From Xanthostigma xanthostigma (Eukaryota > Arthropoda > Insecta > Raphidioptera > Raphidiidae), in assembly GCA_963575645.1 (NCBI GenBank), contig OY754464.1, positions 69,724,948 to 69,788,947 on the forward strand: a stretch of 64,000 nucleotides of DNA, written 5' to 3'. The notes beneath the pieces were generated by a model. The model was not told the DNA's origin and did no database searches. It saw nothing but the letters and a program-made list of their open reading frames with translations. This document shows positions 35,543 through 46,300 of the stretch, piece after piece (the stretch's first letter is position 1; the number at the start of each line of letters is the position of its first letter). A program made the position numbers and the translations under genes.

Positions 35543-36215
35543 AAGTATATTAGTATAGATTATACATAGAGGAACAAATAAAAAATACCTAAGCAAACTA
35601 AAAAGTATGATTTACTAGAAAACAATTGTTTAAAGCGCGCGTTGACACACCATCAGCAATAGCCCGCTTGGTGGTTATGAGCCCGCGCGACAGGCAACCT
35701 TTGTGATATTAAGTCGTTCGAGGGGGACGCGGTGAGCGAAAGTTTTGGGTTAACGTCCCGACAGTGATATTGTTGGAAAGTAAATTTCTCTTATATAGCA
35801 TTGTAACTGTAACAATGTGAAATCTAATTATTGACATCATTATTTTTTCAATGCGAATGTTTTTAAGAACTATAGTTCTTAATAGCCTAAGTTACTCCTT
35901 ATAACATTAGCTATCTGCAGTGGAAGTCCCGTCAAAATCGGTTCAGTCGTTTAGGAGATTAGCCGGAACAAACAAACAGACATACCTACAGACAAAATCT
36001 TTAAAAATTACTTTTTTGTTATAAGTTACAAGTACCGCGTAGGTATACTTTCATATTATGTATTTAGTAAAAAGCTGTTATTTTGACATTACTAACAAAC
36101 ACTTCAATTTTATAATTTTATTTATATATATGCATGGAGAGCCGCTACCCGTGACTTCGCAAGCAAATTTTCCCGAGGATATACTTTTTCAATCTTATAT
36201 AGGTGACCGGTAATT

Positions 36216-36619
36216 GCTCGTATTCCTCTCGGGAGAAGAAACTATGACTAATTTGGAATGATTTAATCTCTATCACTTGGGAGTCGGAAATGCGTCATTT
36301 TCGAAAAAATCTACTTTGGTTATCTCTTTACAAAAATTCAAATTTTGAATTTTGGGAGTTAAAAATTAGAAAAAATATTCTCATTTTTTGCCCTCAATTT
36401 TTCCATGATCTGATAGCTTACTAATTGGCCAACCTTCCTAACCACGAAACTTACTGTTAGATTTTATGTTGTGTGTTAAAACTTACTATGAAAAAATAAA
36501 ATAAAAATTCTTCACAGAAGTGACATTATATCATACAAAAATTACGCATTTCTGACCCCCAAGTGACAGAGGCTAATCATTCCAAATTAGTCTCTTCTTC
36601 TCCCGAGAGGAATACGAGC
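36216..36619. mobile_element. TIR MITE upstream of the third visible Hr51 exon
   Basis: Ends 'gctcgtattcctctcgggag' and 'ctcccgagaggaatacgagc' are perfect inverted repeats, and similarity continues inward for about 75 bases ('actaatttggaatgatt'). It lies about 270 bases upstream of the exon at 36891. No coding content. Confidence 0.75.
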
Positions 36620-36890
36620 ACTATGTATATTATAACTATAGCTATCATATCAACAAAACTCATGTATATATTGTGTCTTAAATGAAATTCATTAGATAGA
36701 TGTATAGATGTTATAGTTTAAATGTAGATATTAATTCAAATCTTGGATTAACGTCTGATTAGAACTTTTCAATAAACGTTAATGTATTGAATTTATATAT
36801 TTTTTGTTAATATATTTGTTTGAAAAATTGGTCGATAATTTTATTAAATGTATTAATGTTACTAACATTACCTACATTTCGTTTCTACAG

Positions 36891-37012
36891 GCCACCAGTC
36901 TCCTTAGCAATGGCACTGACACCAGCTCGATACCCGCCAGGACTCTTAGGACCACCAACGATATCATTACCGCGGCCTCCAACCCCAAAAACTGAACTTA
37001 CAGACAACGACG
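36891..37012 (+). CDS. Hr51: Hr51, proline-rich hinge exon
   Basis: Acceptor TTTCTACAG, donor GTAAGT. With the two bases left from the previous exon it reads G, then PPVSLAMALTPARYPPGLLG and PPTISLPRPPTPKTELTDND. This is the flexible hinge between the DNA- and ligand-binding domains. 'VGVFGPPV' across the joint matches my memory of fly Hr51. Forty whole codons; the last base starts a glutamate codon finished in the next exon. Other open frames here use intron sequence. Confidence 0.9.
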
Positions 37013-37377
37013 GTAAGTTAAAAAAACGCAACTTTATAAAAAATGTTATAATAATAAGATAATATATGAAATTTTTTAGCAAGCACTCAAAAATAGTCAG
37101 AACCCTTTTGCGAGTTTATTTTTATTATAAATGTAGGTATATCATATATTTAAAAATTTACTGCTCAATGTGCGGTGAGTGAAGGCAACAAAGCGTACCT
37201 ATGGAAAATATATCTGCATCTCTTTCTTCGATGTAATTCTCTTATTTCTCCGATGATAGGAGTGGTTGATGTACTTGCATTCAATCTGAATAAAGTATTT
37301 CTGTTTCAAAAACTTTTGTCTTTTTCTATGACGTTAACATATTATAGTTTAAAAAATCCATACATGAATCATTAAAT

Positions 37378-37730
37378 CAGCTCCGGATCTACGATTTTTT
37401 CGAAACTTGATAATGGCGCTCCCTCTCGTCAGCGTTTGAGATAAATTACTTAAAAAAACTTACAAATATATTATAATGGTTGGCATTTTTCGTGAACGAG
37501 ACAATAAGAAACCTTTAATAAATGTGCACTCTTTATTATCTTTATTATCACATGCCATCACATAGGACGTAAAACCGAAAACCGTTAGAAAACAAGTCGA
37601 TTAAGTAAATCGGAAAAAGGACAGATTGGGTGTGGCTTTCAACCATATAGTATATTATGACTTTGGCGCCCCCTGAAACTGTCACCCAGGGCGGGTGCCC
37701 TGGTTTGCCTCCCTCTTGGATCCGGGGCTG
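37378..37730. mobile_element. hAT MITE with intact target duplication
   Basis: Identical 8-mers CATTAAAT flank it (37370-37377 and 37731-37738). Ends CAGCTCCGGATCTACG and TTGGATCCGGGGCTG are inverted repeats. 'ggcgccccctgaaactgtca' near the right end is typical of this hAT type. Confidence 0.85.
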
Positions 37731-38313
37731 CATTAAATGATATGGGTGATTAATCTTATTTTAGCAGAATTTACACATAAGCGTTTTTGTCTTTTGGTGA
37801 CAGATAGAGAACGTTTTAATTAATATTTGATGGTAGTGGCACTTTTTATACAATATAGTAATATGCATACAGTCTGGCATAAATTTTACAATGAAAGTTA
37901 GAAGGTCTTTTAAGCCTTGCATACGCTCAAACAACTAGGATATCATTCTCCAAAACAGCGCAGGTCGGATTATATGTGAATTAGTTGCATCACTAATTAA
38001 TCATCTGGGAGTCACCGTATTTGCATGTGCCGCAGATACTTAATACCGGCCCGACATTACGTAATACAAAACACCTTACACTGTGACTTGACTGCTCTCC
38101 CATATCGGTCTACTCAACAACATTATAGTTAGGTACGGCATTTCTGGATAGACACAACGACCCACCAGTCACTACCAGTGCCGGATTAAGACTACTTGAT
38201 GCCCTAATAGTCAGAGTGCCCGTCGGCAAAAATTTTATTGATACATACTCTCTCCAAACTTTGTATATAGGTTCATTAGGCCTAGTCTGACACCTATTAT
38301 ATTATTATAAATA

Positions 38314-38812
38314 AAAAAACTTTTTAACAAAAAAATTAAACCGCCGAAAAACTGAAAAGCAAAAAATAATAAATCTTTTTATTTAACTAAGTTCTATTTA
38401 AGTAGTTGAACGTATGTGACAGTCTAGTATATCTAAGTAATTTTGAGTCGGCGTCAACAATCCTTCGCCGGAAATCTCTAAGAGTTCACGAAGTTAATGT
38501 CAGCGACAGAGCAACCCGAACGGGCACACACTAAGGGCACACGTCTTTGCGAGTGGTCGTATGGAGAGCGCATGTTTTATAATGTTAATGTTTATCGCTG
38601 GAGATTTCACGTATCATTGTTAATTTGATTTGGTTATTTCTTTTAGTGATCTTTGTTCATTGATTGTTTGACGCCGACTCAAAATTACTTAGATATACTA
38701 GACTGTCACATACGTTCAACTACTTAAATAGAACTTAGTTAAATAAAAAGATTTATTATTTTTTGCTTTTCAGTTTTTCGGCGGTTTAATTTTTTTGTTA
38801 AAAAGTTTTTAT
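38314..38812. mobile_element. TIR MITE with arms of about 140 bp
   Basis: The left arm (38314-38455, 'gtatgtgacagtctagtata') and right arm (38682-38812, 'tatactagactgtcacatac') are nearly exact inverted copies, including 'gagtcggcgtcaa'/'ttgacgccgactc'. The 230-base centre has no coding content. It is inserted into family C. Confidence 0.8.
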
Positions 38813-38869
38813 TTTATAATTTTTTGTGGCTATATAATTTATAATTGTAATACACAACTCAGCATGAAA

Positions 38870-39290
38870 ATCTGTGAGTGAACAATAAATCACCCCTATT
38901 TTCCCACCCTTAGGGTAGGATTTTTTTTTCCAAATTTATATGAGACCAACCTCAATGTATACCCTATCCAATAAAAAAAGAATTATCAAAATCGGACTAC
39001 TCTGTAAAAAATTATGTGTGGTCATACATTACAATCAGTGAGTGAACAATCAATCATCCCCTGTTTTCCTACCCTTAGGGTTGGAATTTTTTTACGAAAT
39101 TTATATGGGACCAACTTCGGGGTATACCCTTTCAAACAAAAAAATATTTATCAAAATCGGACCACTCTGTAAAAAGTTATGCGTGGTCATACATAAAAAA
39201 AAAAAAAAAATAAAAAAAAAAAAATAAAAAAAAAAAAATATACGCGTCGACTTGAGAACCTCCTCCGTTTTTGTTTTTCGTCGGTTAAAA
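38870..39290 (-). repeat. LINE tail with two tandem units of about 160 bp
   Basis: Two units share 'gtgagtgaacaat', 'cctacccttaggg', 'atcaaaatcggac' and 'ctctgtaaaaa..tat'. The block ends in A-rich runs and 'gtcgacttgagaacctcctc', the inverse of the tail at 32990. Confidence 0.65.
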
Positions 39291-40688
39291 ATTTATAGGT
39301 AATGTTTGTTTTTTTTTAATTGGATAGCTTAAAAACTTCGACCAAAACGCTAAAATAATGTTCTCTGACAAATAACATGTCTAACACCTCAAATATGTCG
39401 AGCATATTCGAGGTGTCAGACATTTTAATTGGTTCATGTTATTTGTCAGAGAACATTATTTTAGCGTTTTGGTTGAAGTTTTTAAGCTATCCAATTAACA
39501 GTATCTATATAAACAGCATCTATAAATTTTTTACATGTCATCAAAACGACATCTTTCGGAAAATTTAGAGGGAAAACGCCCCAAAATCAAGAAAAGTCAT
39601 AGAGGAAATAGGTGTCAGACTAGGCCTAATGAAGCCATATACAAAGTTTGGGGACACTATCTGGGGAAATACTTTTCATTTCCGAGTTGTGATTTTTGGT
39701 GCCCTCTGAGACGCGATGCCCTAAGCAGCTGCTTACTTTGCTTATAGGTTAAACCAGCAATGGTCACTACCTCTTCAACCATTCAATTAACTATTCCGCT
39801 TATTTTTTATTAGACAATGTATAAACCATTTATTATATCTTGGCGCAGTAATTATAAAATTCGCAATAATACCGCATGATATATTAAAAGTTTGGAAAAA
39901 CAAAACAGCGGATATATCTAGGAGATATATCATAAAAGAGTGTTTTTTGAGTTTTTTTTAAACTGTGATTTAAATTATACCTAACCCTAAAAACCAAATA
40001 CACTAGATTTGCTTCTGAACTAATAGCTTTGAGCGTATTCTATCAGATGTCGCTATTTGGCACAATACAGTGTTTTTTGCTTGCTTCTGAATTAATAGCT
40101 TTGAGTAAATTCTATCAGATGTCACTACATGTTACTATAACAGCGTAATTTTGTACAAACTATTTGATAAAAACTAAGTTGGACCAAGCAAGACACATTT
40201 ACAACATTTCATTAAAATCGGTTCAGTGGTTTCAGAGATTAGCGCGGACCAACATCGTGACACGAGATTTTTATATGTAAACATAGATATACATACGTGC
40301 AGATAAGATTAGTATAGATATGGCATATTTGTAATATAATTTCTATCAAATGCAGTTATATAGTTAGTTCAGACAAAGTGTGATGATTTCAAAATAATGA
40401 CCGTTAGCCAATTTAAAAAGTTAAATTAATTTTAATCACCGTTTAGTGTTTGAGCATGTAATCCAGTTTATTTTACATAGTACCTACATTATGTATATAG
40501 AAACTTAATCCTCCTGTATAATATTACATGGGGTTGACTTTAATTAGGAAAGTTTTGTTGTTTAAACAATTTCATTACAGACGAATCATCATTGCTTGCA
40601 TTCCTCAAGCGGATTTTTTTTTCGAATTTTTATATGCTTTGATGCTTCTACAGATAATTGCATAGGTATAAGGATCTGTTATATTAAA

Positions 40689-41215
40689 AAAAAATCCAGC
40701 CAATTAGGCGACAGGACAATTCCAACTTCAAAAATGTAGACATTTGATTATAATAAAGAAAAGAAAATTTCTGGTATCGTGTGAGGTGACGCGGGTAATG
40801 GCTAGTATTCAATATGATATTTGCTATTCGTTGCCATGTTTCGTTGATGTTTTTTATATAATAATGGTATACTTTTCATAACGACTTATTATTCTATTTA
40901 TTTTTGCAAGAAAGTTTTGTTAAAATTTTTTTTTCTAAACTTTATAGTTTGGGAAAAATTGGAAATAAAAAAAATCAGCCGCTCTTTTGTTTTATGAATC
41001 TATCAGAAATAAACTAGTTAGGCATGCTTTGATTAATTTTTACATGACGTAGAACATATTATGTATAGGTAACCATGGCAACGAATAGTTAATATCATAT
41101 TAAATACTAGCCATTACCCGCTTCACCTCATGCGATATCGGAAATTTTATTTTCTTTATTATAATCAAATGTCAACATTTGTTGGAATGGTCCCGTCGCA
41201 AAATTGGCCGGAATT
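40689..41215. repeat. Family A pieces in inverted arrangement
   Basis: A minus-oriented end piece (40689-40845) is followed at once by a plus-oriented half copy (40853-41215). They pair over 'gtgacgcgggtaatggctag' and 'gacatttgattataataaag'. The unit would fold back on itself. Confidence 0.6.
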
Positions 41216-43053
41216 TTTGACGTGATAACGTCTTATAAATTGATGAATCACCAATATTATAAATTGATAAAACACCGGCTGCATGTTCGAAAAAGTGTAA
41301 CGTAACGTTCCTAAAGTTCCTAACGCGTAACGTTCCGCCTGACCCTGTGCGTGCTTTTTGCTAATTTCTCGCTCAATTTAAATCAGATCGATTTGAAACC
41401 AGTCTTAAACGAAAGAGGAGAACATTTTACATAGATTTCGTATAACAGAATTTGCCTAAACAGTTTTTTTATACAAATTTATATAGAAAAATATTTTATA
41501 CAAATGTATATAGAAAAATAGCTGTATAAATGCAATGTTGTGTAATGCATGACGCGACGCGGTCGGTTGTCTTTGTTTGCCGTACATGGAAATTAGAAGC
41601 AAACGTATGTCTTGTCTTAACATGAAAACAGCTGCATTTCTAATGTTTAATTCAATTTTTTGACATTAGTATATTGTGAAATGCAAAGCCTGCTAAGTTA
41701 AGTATTGGAATAACTAATTATTATTAGAACATAATACTTTGTAAGTTGCAAACGTCACTTTTGACATTTCTTATCATTCCGACACCAAGGATAAGCGGAT
41801 TGAAACCAAATTTTGGGAGGTTTAGGTTATGTATTACGGAATACGTTATCACGTAAAACTATCGTCCGTAAACCGACTTTACAGACAACCATTTTTTTTT
41901 TCATAATGGCTACCAATAATTATTTCAATCAGCGCTCGACTTTCGTAAATAATGCTGTAACTCACATTTTATGCAATTTTCAACAAAAAAAGCACGTTGT
42001 TTGCTAAATTTACTCAAAATGTTTTTAACATTTTTTTGTAACTACAATTTTTGTTCAAAAATAAACCGTTTTTCTGTAAATTGCAAACTATGAACTTTTC
42101 ACTGACTTGGCGCCATTGAAAAAAAAAACTGACGAAACACAGTTGAATCTTTTTTTTTATTTTCAGAAAAATCTAAAAAATATTTTTTCGTTTTTTTAAA
42201 TTTTTTTATTGATCACGATTCACGTTAGAGTATTTTCAAGAAAAAGACGTATTTACATTTCCAATGCTTCATATTAATTTTGTGTTAGTCATTAAGTAAA
42301 TTAATAATGTTAATTATGAATATTAAGCATTGACCTAGCTCTAGCAAACCAAGTAGTATTTTTTTTCCATAGTACACTAAAAGGTATAAATTAATCTTGA
42401 TAATTAATGATAAGCATTATTCTACTTTTTCAAACAAGGTGTACCCATTTATACTAATGTACTACTGACATCAATACTTCACTAGCTAATTTTGAAACAA
42501 AAATTATTAATTAAAAAAAAAAAAAATTGGTTGTCTGTAAAGTCGGTTTACGGACGATAGTTTTACGTGATAACGTATTCCGTAATACATAACCTAAACC
42601 TCCCAAAATTTGGTTTCAATCCGCTTATCCTTGGTGTCGGAATGATAAGAAATGTCAAAAGTGACGTTTGCAACTGTCAAAGTATTATGTTCTAATAATA
42701 ATTAGTTATTCCAATACTTAACTTAGAAGGCGTTGCATTTCACAAAATACTAATGTCAAAAAATTGAATTAAACATTAGAAATGCAGCCGTTTTCATGTT
42801 GCATTTATACAGCTATTTTTCTATATAAATTTGTATAAAAAACTGTTTAGGCAAATTCTGTTATACGAAATCTATGTAAAATGTTCTCCTCTTTCGTTTA
42901 AGACTGGTTTCAAACCGATCTGATTTAAATTGAGCGAGAAATTAGCAAAAAGCACGCACAGGGTTAGGCGGAACGTTACGCGTTACGAACGTTAGGATTT
43001 AGGAACGTTACACTTTTTCGTGCATGCAGCCGGTGTTTTATCAATTTATAAGA
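41216..43053. repeat. Large palindromic element, family P, with arms over 500 bp
   Basis: The left arm 41216-41895 and right arm 42528-43053 are inverted copies. They share, among others, 'ctatcgtccgtaaaccgact', 'caccaaggataagcggattg' and 'gcaaattctgttatacgaaa'. The loop of about 630 bases is AT-rich with no gene. The last bases of the right arm ('gttatcatgtcaaaa') are found beyond the Gypsy insertion at 47480-47496. Related pieces are at 10258 and 24130. I see no transposase. The ends, related to TTGACGTGATAACGT, suggest a DNA transposon or foldback. Confidence 0.75.
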
Positions 43054-43270
43054 TTATGTCCACAGTTAATAATTTAATGAAACAGGACATAAATTAAACT
43101 CAACTTTATTCTTTCAATTTCAAATATACAATGTTTTATCTTTTTAATAATATTTAAGAAATACTGTCGAATCAAATTCAGTTACCTAAGATTACTATGA
43201 TCTATCTAAGGAATTACATAATTTATAATTTTACTTTAAAATTAAAGGTGGATATACATTATACATAATA
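43054..43270 (-). repeat. Gypsy 3' LTR
   Basis: Almost identical to 47263-47479. The boundaries are uncertain by a few bases because the LTR ends do not show a plain TG...CA. Confidence 0.85.
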
Positions 43271-43326
43271 TCTTTCCCCCTTTAGTTTTAATTACAATTT
43301 GATTATAATTATTACAAATATATTTG

Positions 43327-46300
43327 TTAATTTGTGTACACAAGTCTGTCTGGCGGCTTTCTAGTTCGCTGGGGACGCTTGAATGCAGGCGTCTGAGTAT
43401 CCGTTGTCATTGGATCTGGTACAGGAATGCTAAAATGATATTTGTCCTCCAAACGTGATTTTCTCAGTTGGTTTCTATGAACTAATTTTAAATTGCCATT
43501 TAAATTTATTTCATAAAGTAAGTGGCTTACTTTCCTTCGAATTTCTACAGGAATCCACTTTATAAATTCTTTAAAATGATTTCTGTAGAAGACCTTTTGA
43601 CCTACTACAAAATCCGATTGATCATAATTTTTGTTACTAAAACTAAGGTTTTTATTTTTGTTATTTTTATAGTTTTGACATTTTTCTAAGTTTACTGACT
43701 CTTTATTTTTTTTATTAATACAATCGAGTAAAGTTTTAGGCTTAAAACAAAATATTAATTCTGCCGGTGTTCTACCAGTCACCGTACTAGGTGCGTTTCT
43801 ATAAGATATTAAAAAATTGTCAATTTTCCCTTGTAGACTAATATTACGATATTTTTGATCGATAAGATATTTACTGAGAGTACGCTTAATGGTTTGTACA
43901 CTACGTTCTGCACTTCCATTACTCTGCGGGTGGTAGATAGGTGTTTTGGTAACTTTAATGCCGTTTATTTCACAAAATTTGATAAACTGGCTTGAGTTAA
44001 ACGGAGGTCCGTTATCGGACACGATCTCCGTTGGCAAACCGATAACTGCAAAGATTGGACGTAGCTTTTCAATGATCGTTTGAGCGTTTGATGAATTGAG
44101 TAATACAATCTCTATCCATTTACTGTAAGTATCAACAATCGTAAGAAGTGTATGTTTACCAAAGTAAAATAAGTCCATATGAACTCTTTCAAATGGGTAT
44201 TCACTTTCCTTCCAATTACTTACTGGGAATTTATGACTAAAATTTTGAGTAGATTGACATACTGGACACTTATTAATAAATTTTTCAATATCGGTATCAA
44301 TACCTTTCCACCAAGCATAAGATCGAGCCAACATTTTCATACGTAAGATACCAATGTGGCCATTATGTAACAATTCTAAAACGTTCGTTTTCTGTGTTTC
44401 GGGGATTACAATTTTATTTCCATAAAATACACATTCATCCTCAATTGAAAAATGTTTTCTATTTTTATAATAAAAGTTTAAATAGTCATTTACCTGTCCT
44501 GATCGCGGCCAACCCATTTTCGTATAATAGTAGATTTTTGATAAAACCGTATCATTTTTAATTTCTTGGGCGATTTTTTTATAATTCAGTGGTTCGTTAT
44601 CCGATAAGCTAAAATAATTTATTTTGTAGCAACTGACATTGGTAGACTCATTTAAGGGTAGACGCGACAAGGCATCGGCATTACACATTTGTGATGCTTT
44701 TCGATAACGTATTTCATAGTCATACATAGATAAGATGACTGCCCATCTCTGCAATCTGGCAGCTGCCACCGATGGAGTACCCTTATTTGGATTAAAAATT
44801 TCGCGTAAGGGTTGATGATCAGAATATATAATGAATTTGTGACCATAAATATACTTATGGAATTTTTTTATCGCAAAAATTATAGCTAAAGCCTCTCGAT
44901 GTAATTGCGAATAATTACTTTCCGCTTTTGAAAGAGTGCTTGAAGTGAATAGCACAGGTTTCTCCACGTCCTCATCAATTTGAGAAAGAATACCCGCGAC
45001 TCCGTACGGACTGGCATCGCAAGAAACAATGATTGGTTTTGAAGGGTCGTATAAAGCTAATACATTATGTTTTAATATCAATTGCTTGCTATTTTCAAAC
45101 ACTTGCTGACATTTATGTGTCCAGTTAAATTTTGAACCGAGTTTAAGCAAATTATATAATTCATTTATTTCAGCAGATAGGTTTGGTATGAATCGTCCAT
45201 AATAGTTAAGTAGTCCCAAAAAAGATTTAAGCTGCGTTATATCTTTAGGCGGTGGAGCATTTACAATTGCTTCAACCTTTTTTGGATTTGGGCTGATTCC
45301 ATCTTTGGAAACCACGTGTCCCAAATACTCTACTGAATTTGCAAAAAAAATGCATTTACTTAAGTTAACTTTCACTCTATACGTGTTTAGTCTACTTAAT
45401 ACCTCTTTCAGTTTCGTCTCACACTCTTCTAAGGAATTGCCCCCAATTATAACGTCGTCTAAATAGCAAGATACGTTTTTTAACCCCAATAAAATTCTAT
45501 CCATCACGGACTGGAATATTGATGGTGCACTAGATAACCCGTAGGGCAACCGTAAATACCTAAATAGACCTTTGTTAGTATTGATTACTAAATATTTTTG
45601 AGAACTATCTGACACAGGTAATTGTTGGTATGCGCCAGTTAAATCCAAAACACAGAAAACAGAACAGTTGGCCAAACTCGCAAATATATCATCAATCCTC
45701 GGGAGAGGATAGTGCTCTGTTAGGACGTACTTATTTAGAGTAAGTTTGAAGTCCACACAGATTCTTATGTTGCCGTTACTTTTCTTTACAATGACAATTG
45801 GACTTGCAAACTCACTATACTTAATCGGTTTAATAATGTTTTCCTTACAAAGTCTATCGAGCTCTTTGTCTACCGAATCTTTTAATTTATATGGTACTGT
45901 ATAAGCTTTATGAAATTTCGGTTGTATATCATCTCTGACATGTATTTCAGCTTGAAACATTTTTATTGGCTCATTGAGCGTCTCAGAGAAAATGTAAGGA
46001 AATTCAATTTTCAGATTACTGACTAACTTAGACTCTAAGCTACAAAAATTTACCACTTTGCTGATACTGATGCTCTTCCGCCAGCCAGGATAGATTTCTT
46101 CCAGCCATGAACGTCCTAGTAGTGGAACAAACGGAACGTCGCTTTGAATTACGAATAATTCCAGATGGTGTAATTCCTCTTGACTCGATATCGATTCTAC
46201 CTGAACGCGGATTGCTCCGATAATATTAATATCTTGACCAGTGATAGCTTTCAGTCTATGGCCGGTCTTGTTCAACGGTATCGTATTGAACAATTTCATA

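Larger units (their letters stand above)
34854..35560 (-). mobile_element. Lep1-like Helitron, copy 7, interrupted by a LINE
   Basis: Read on the minus strand it starts TCTATACTAATATACTTAT near 35560, is interrupted by the LINE piece, resumes AAAGCTGAAGAGTTTG at 35126, and breaks off inside the tRNA-Lys A-box ('ccggctggctcaatc') at 34854. The 3' half is missing. Confidence 0.65.
22744..36890 (+). other. Hr51 intron (about 14.1 kb), filled with repeats
   Basis: GTGAGT donor, TTTCTACAG acceptor. Stretches 25020-25900, 26330-26680, 29722-30395, 30790-31535, 31862-32265, 33190-33795 and 35560-36215 contain no supportable gene. Within them, 25077-25130 looks like one end of a hAT element ('cggattaaccctgtccgggc'). 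About 25800-25870 and 29771-29936 end in (att)n runs typical of LINE tails. Around 34565-34680 is the phrase 'catgcggacgaagtcgcgag', typical of lepidopteran LINE 3' ends. Confidence 0.8.
38209..39660 (+). repeat. Family C foldback repeat, copy 3, interrupted
   Basis: The left piece 38209-38297 runs from CAGAGTGCCCGTCGGC to 'ctagtctgacacctat', and the right piece 39300-39660 is the inverted partner and extends further. A tight hairpin at 39375-39450 ('aacacctcaaatatg' against 'catattcgaggtgt') marks the centre. In the right piece the plus strand reads HLSENLEGKRPK. A MITE and a LINE tail sit between the pieces. Confidence 0.6.
38176..39762. mobile_element. hAT element containing a nest of other elements
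   Basis: Identical 8-mers GTCACTAC flank it (38168-38175 and 39763-39770). The left end CAGTGCCGGATTAAGAC and right end GGTTAAACCAGCAATG are weak inverted repeats. Almost the whole interior consists of a later family C foldback with further insertions, so the hAT itself is only about 130 bases. Confidence 0.75.
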
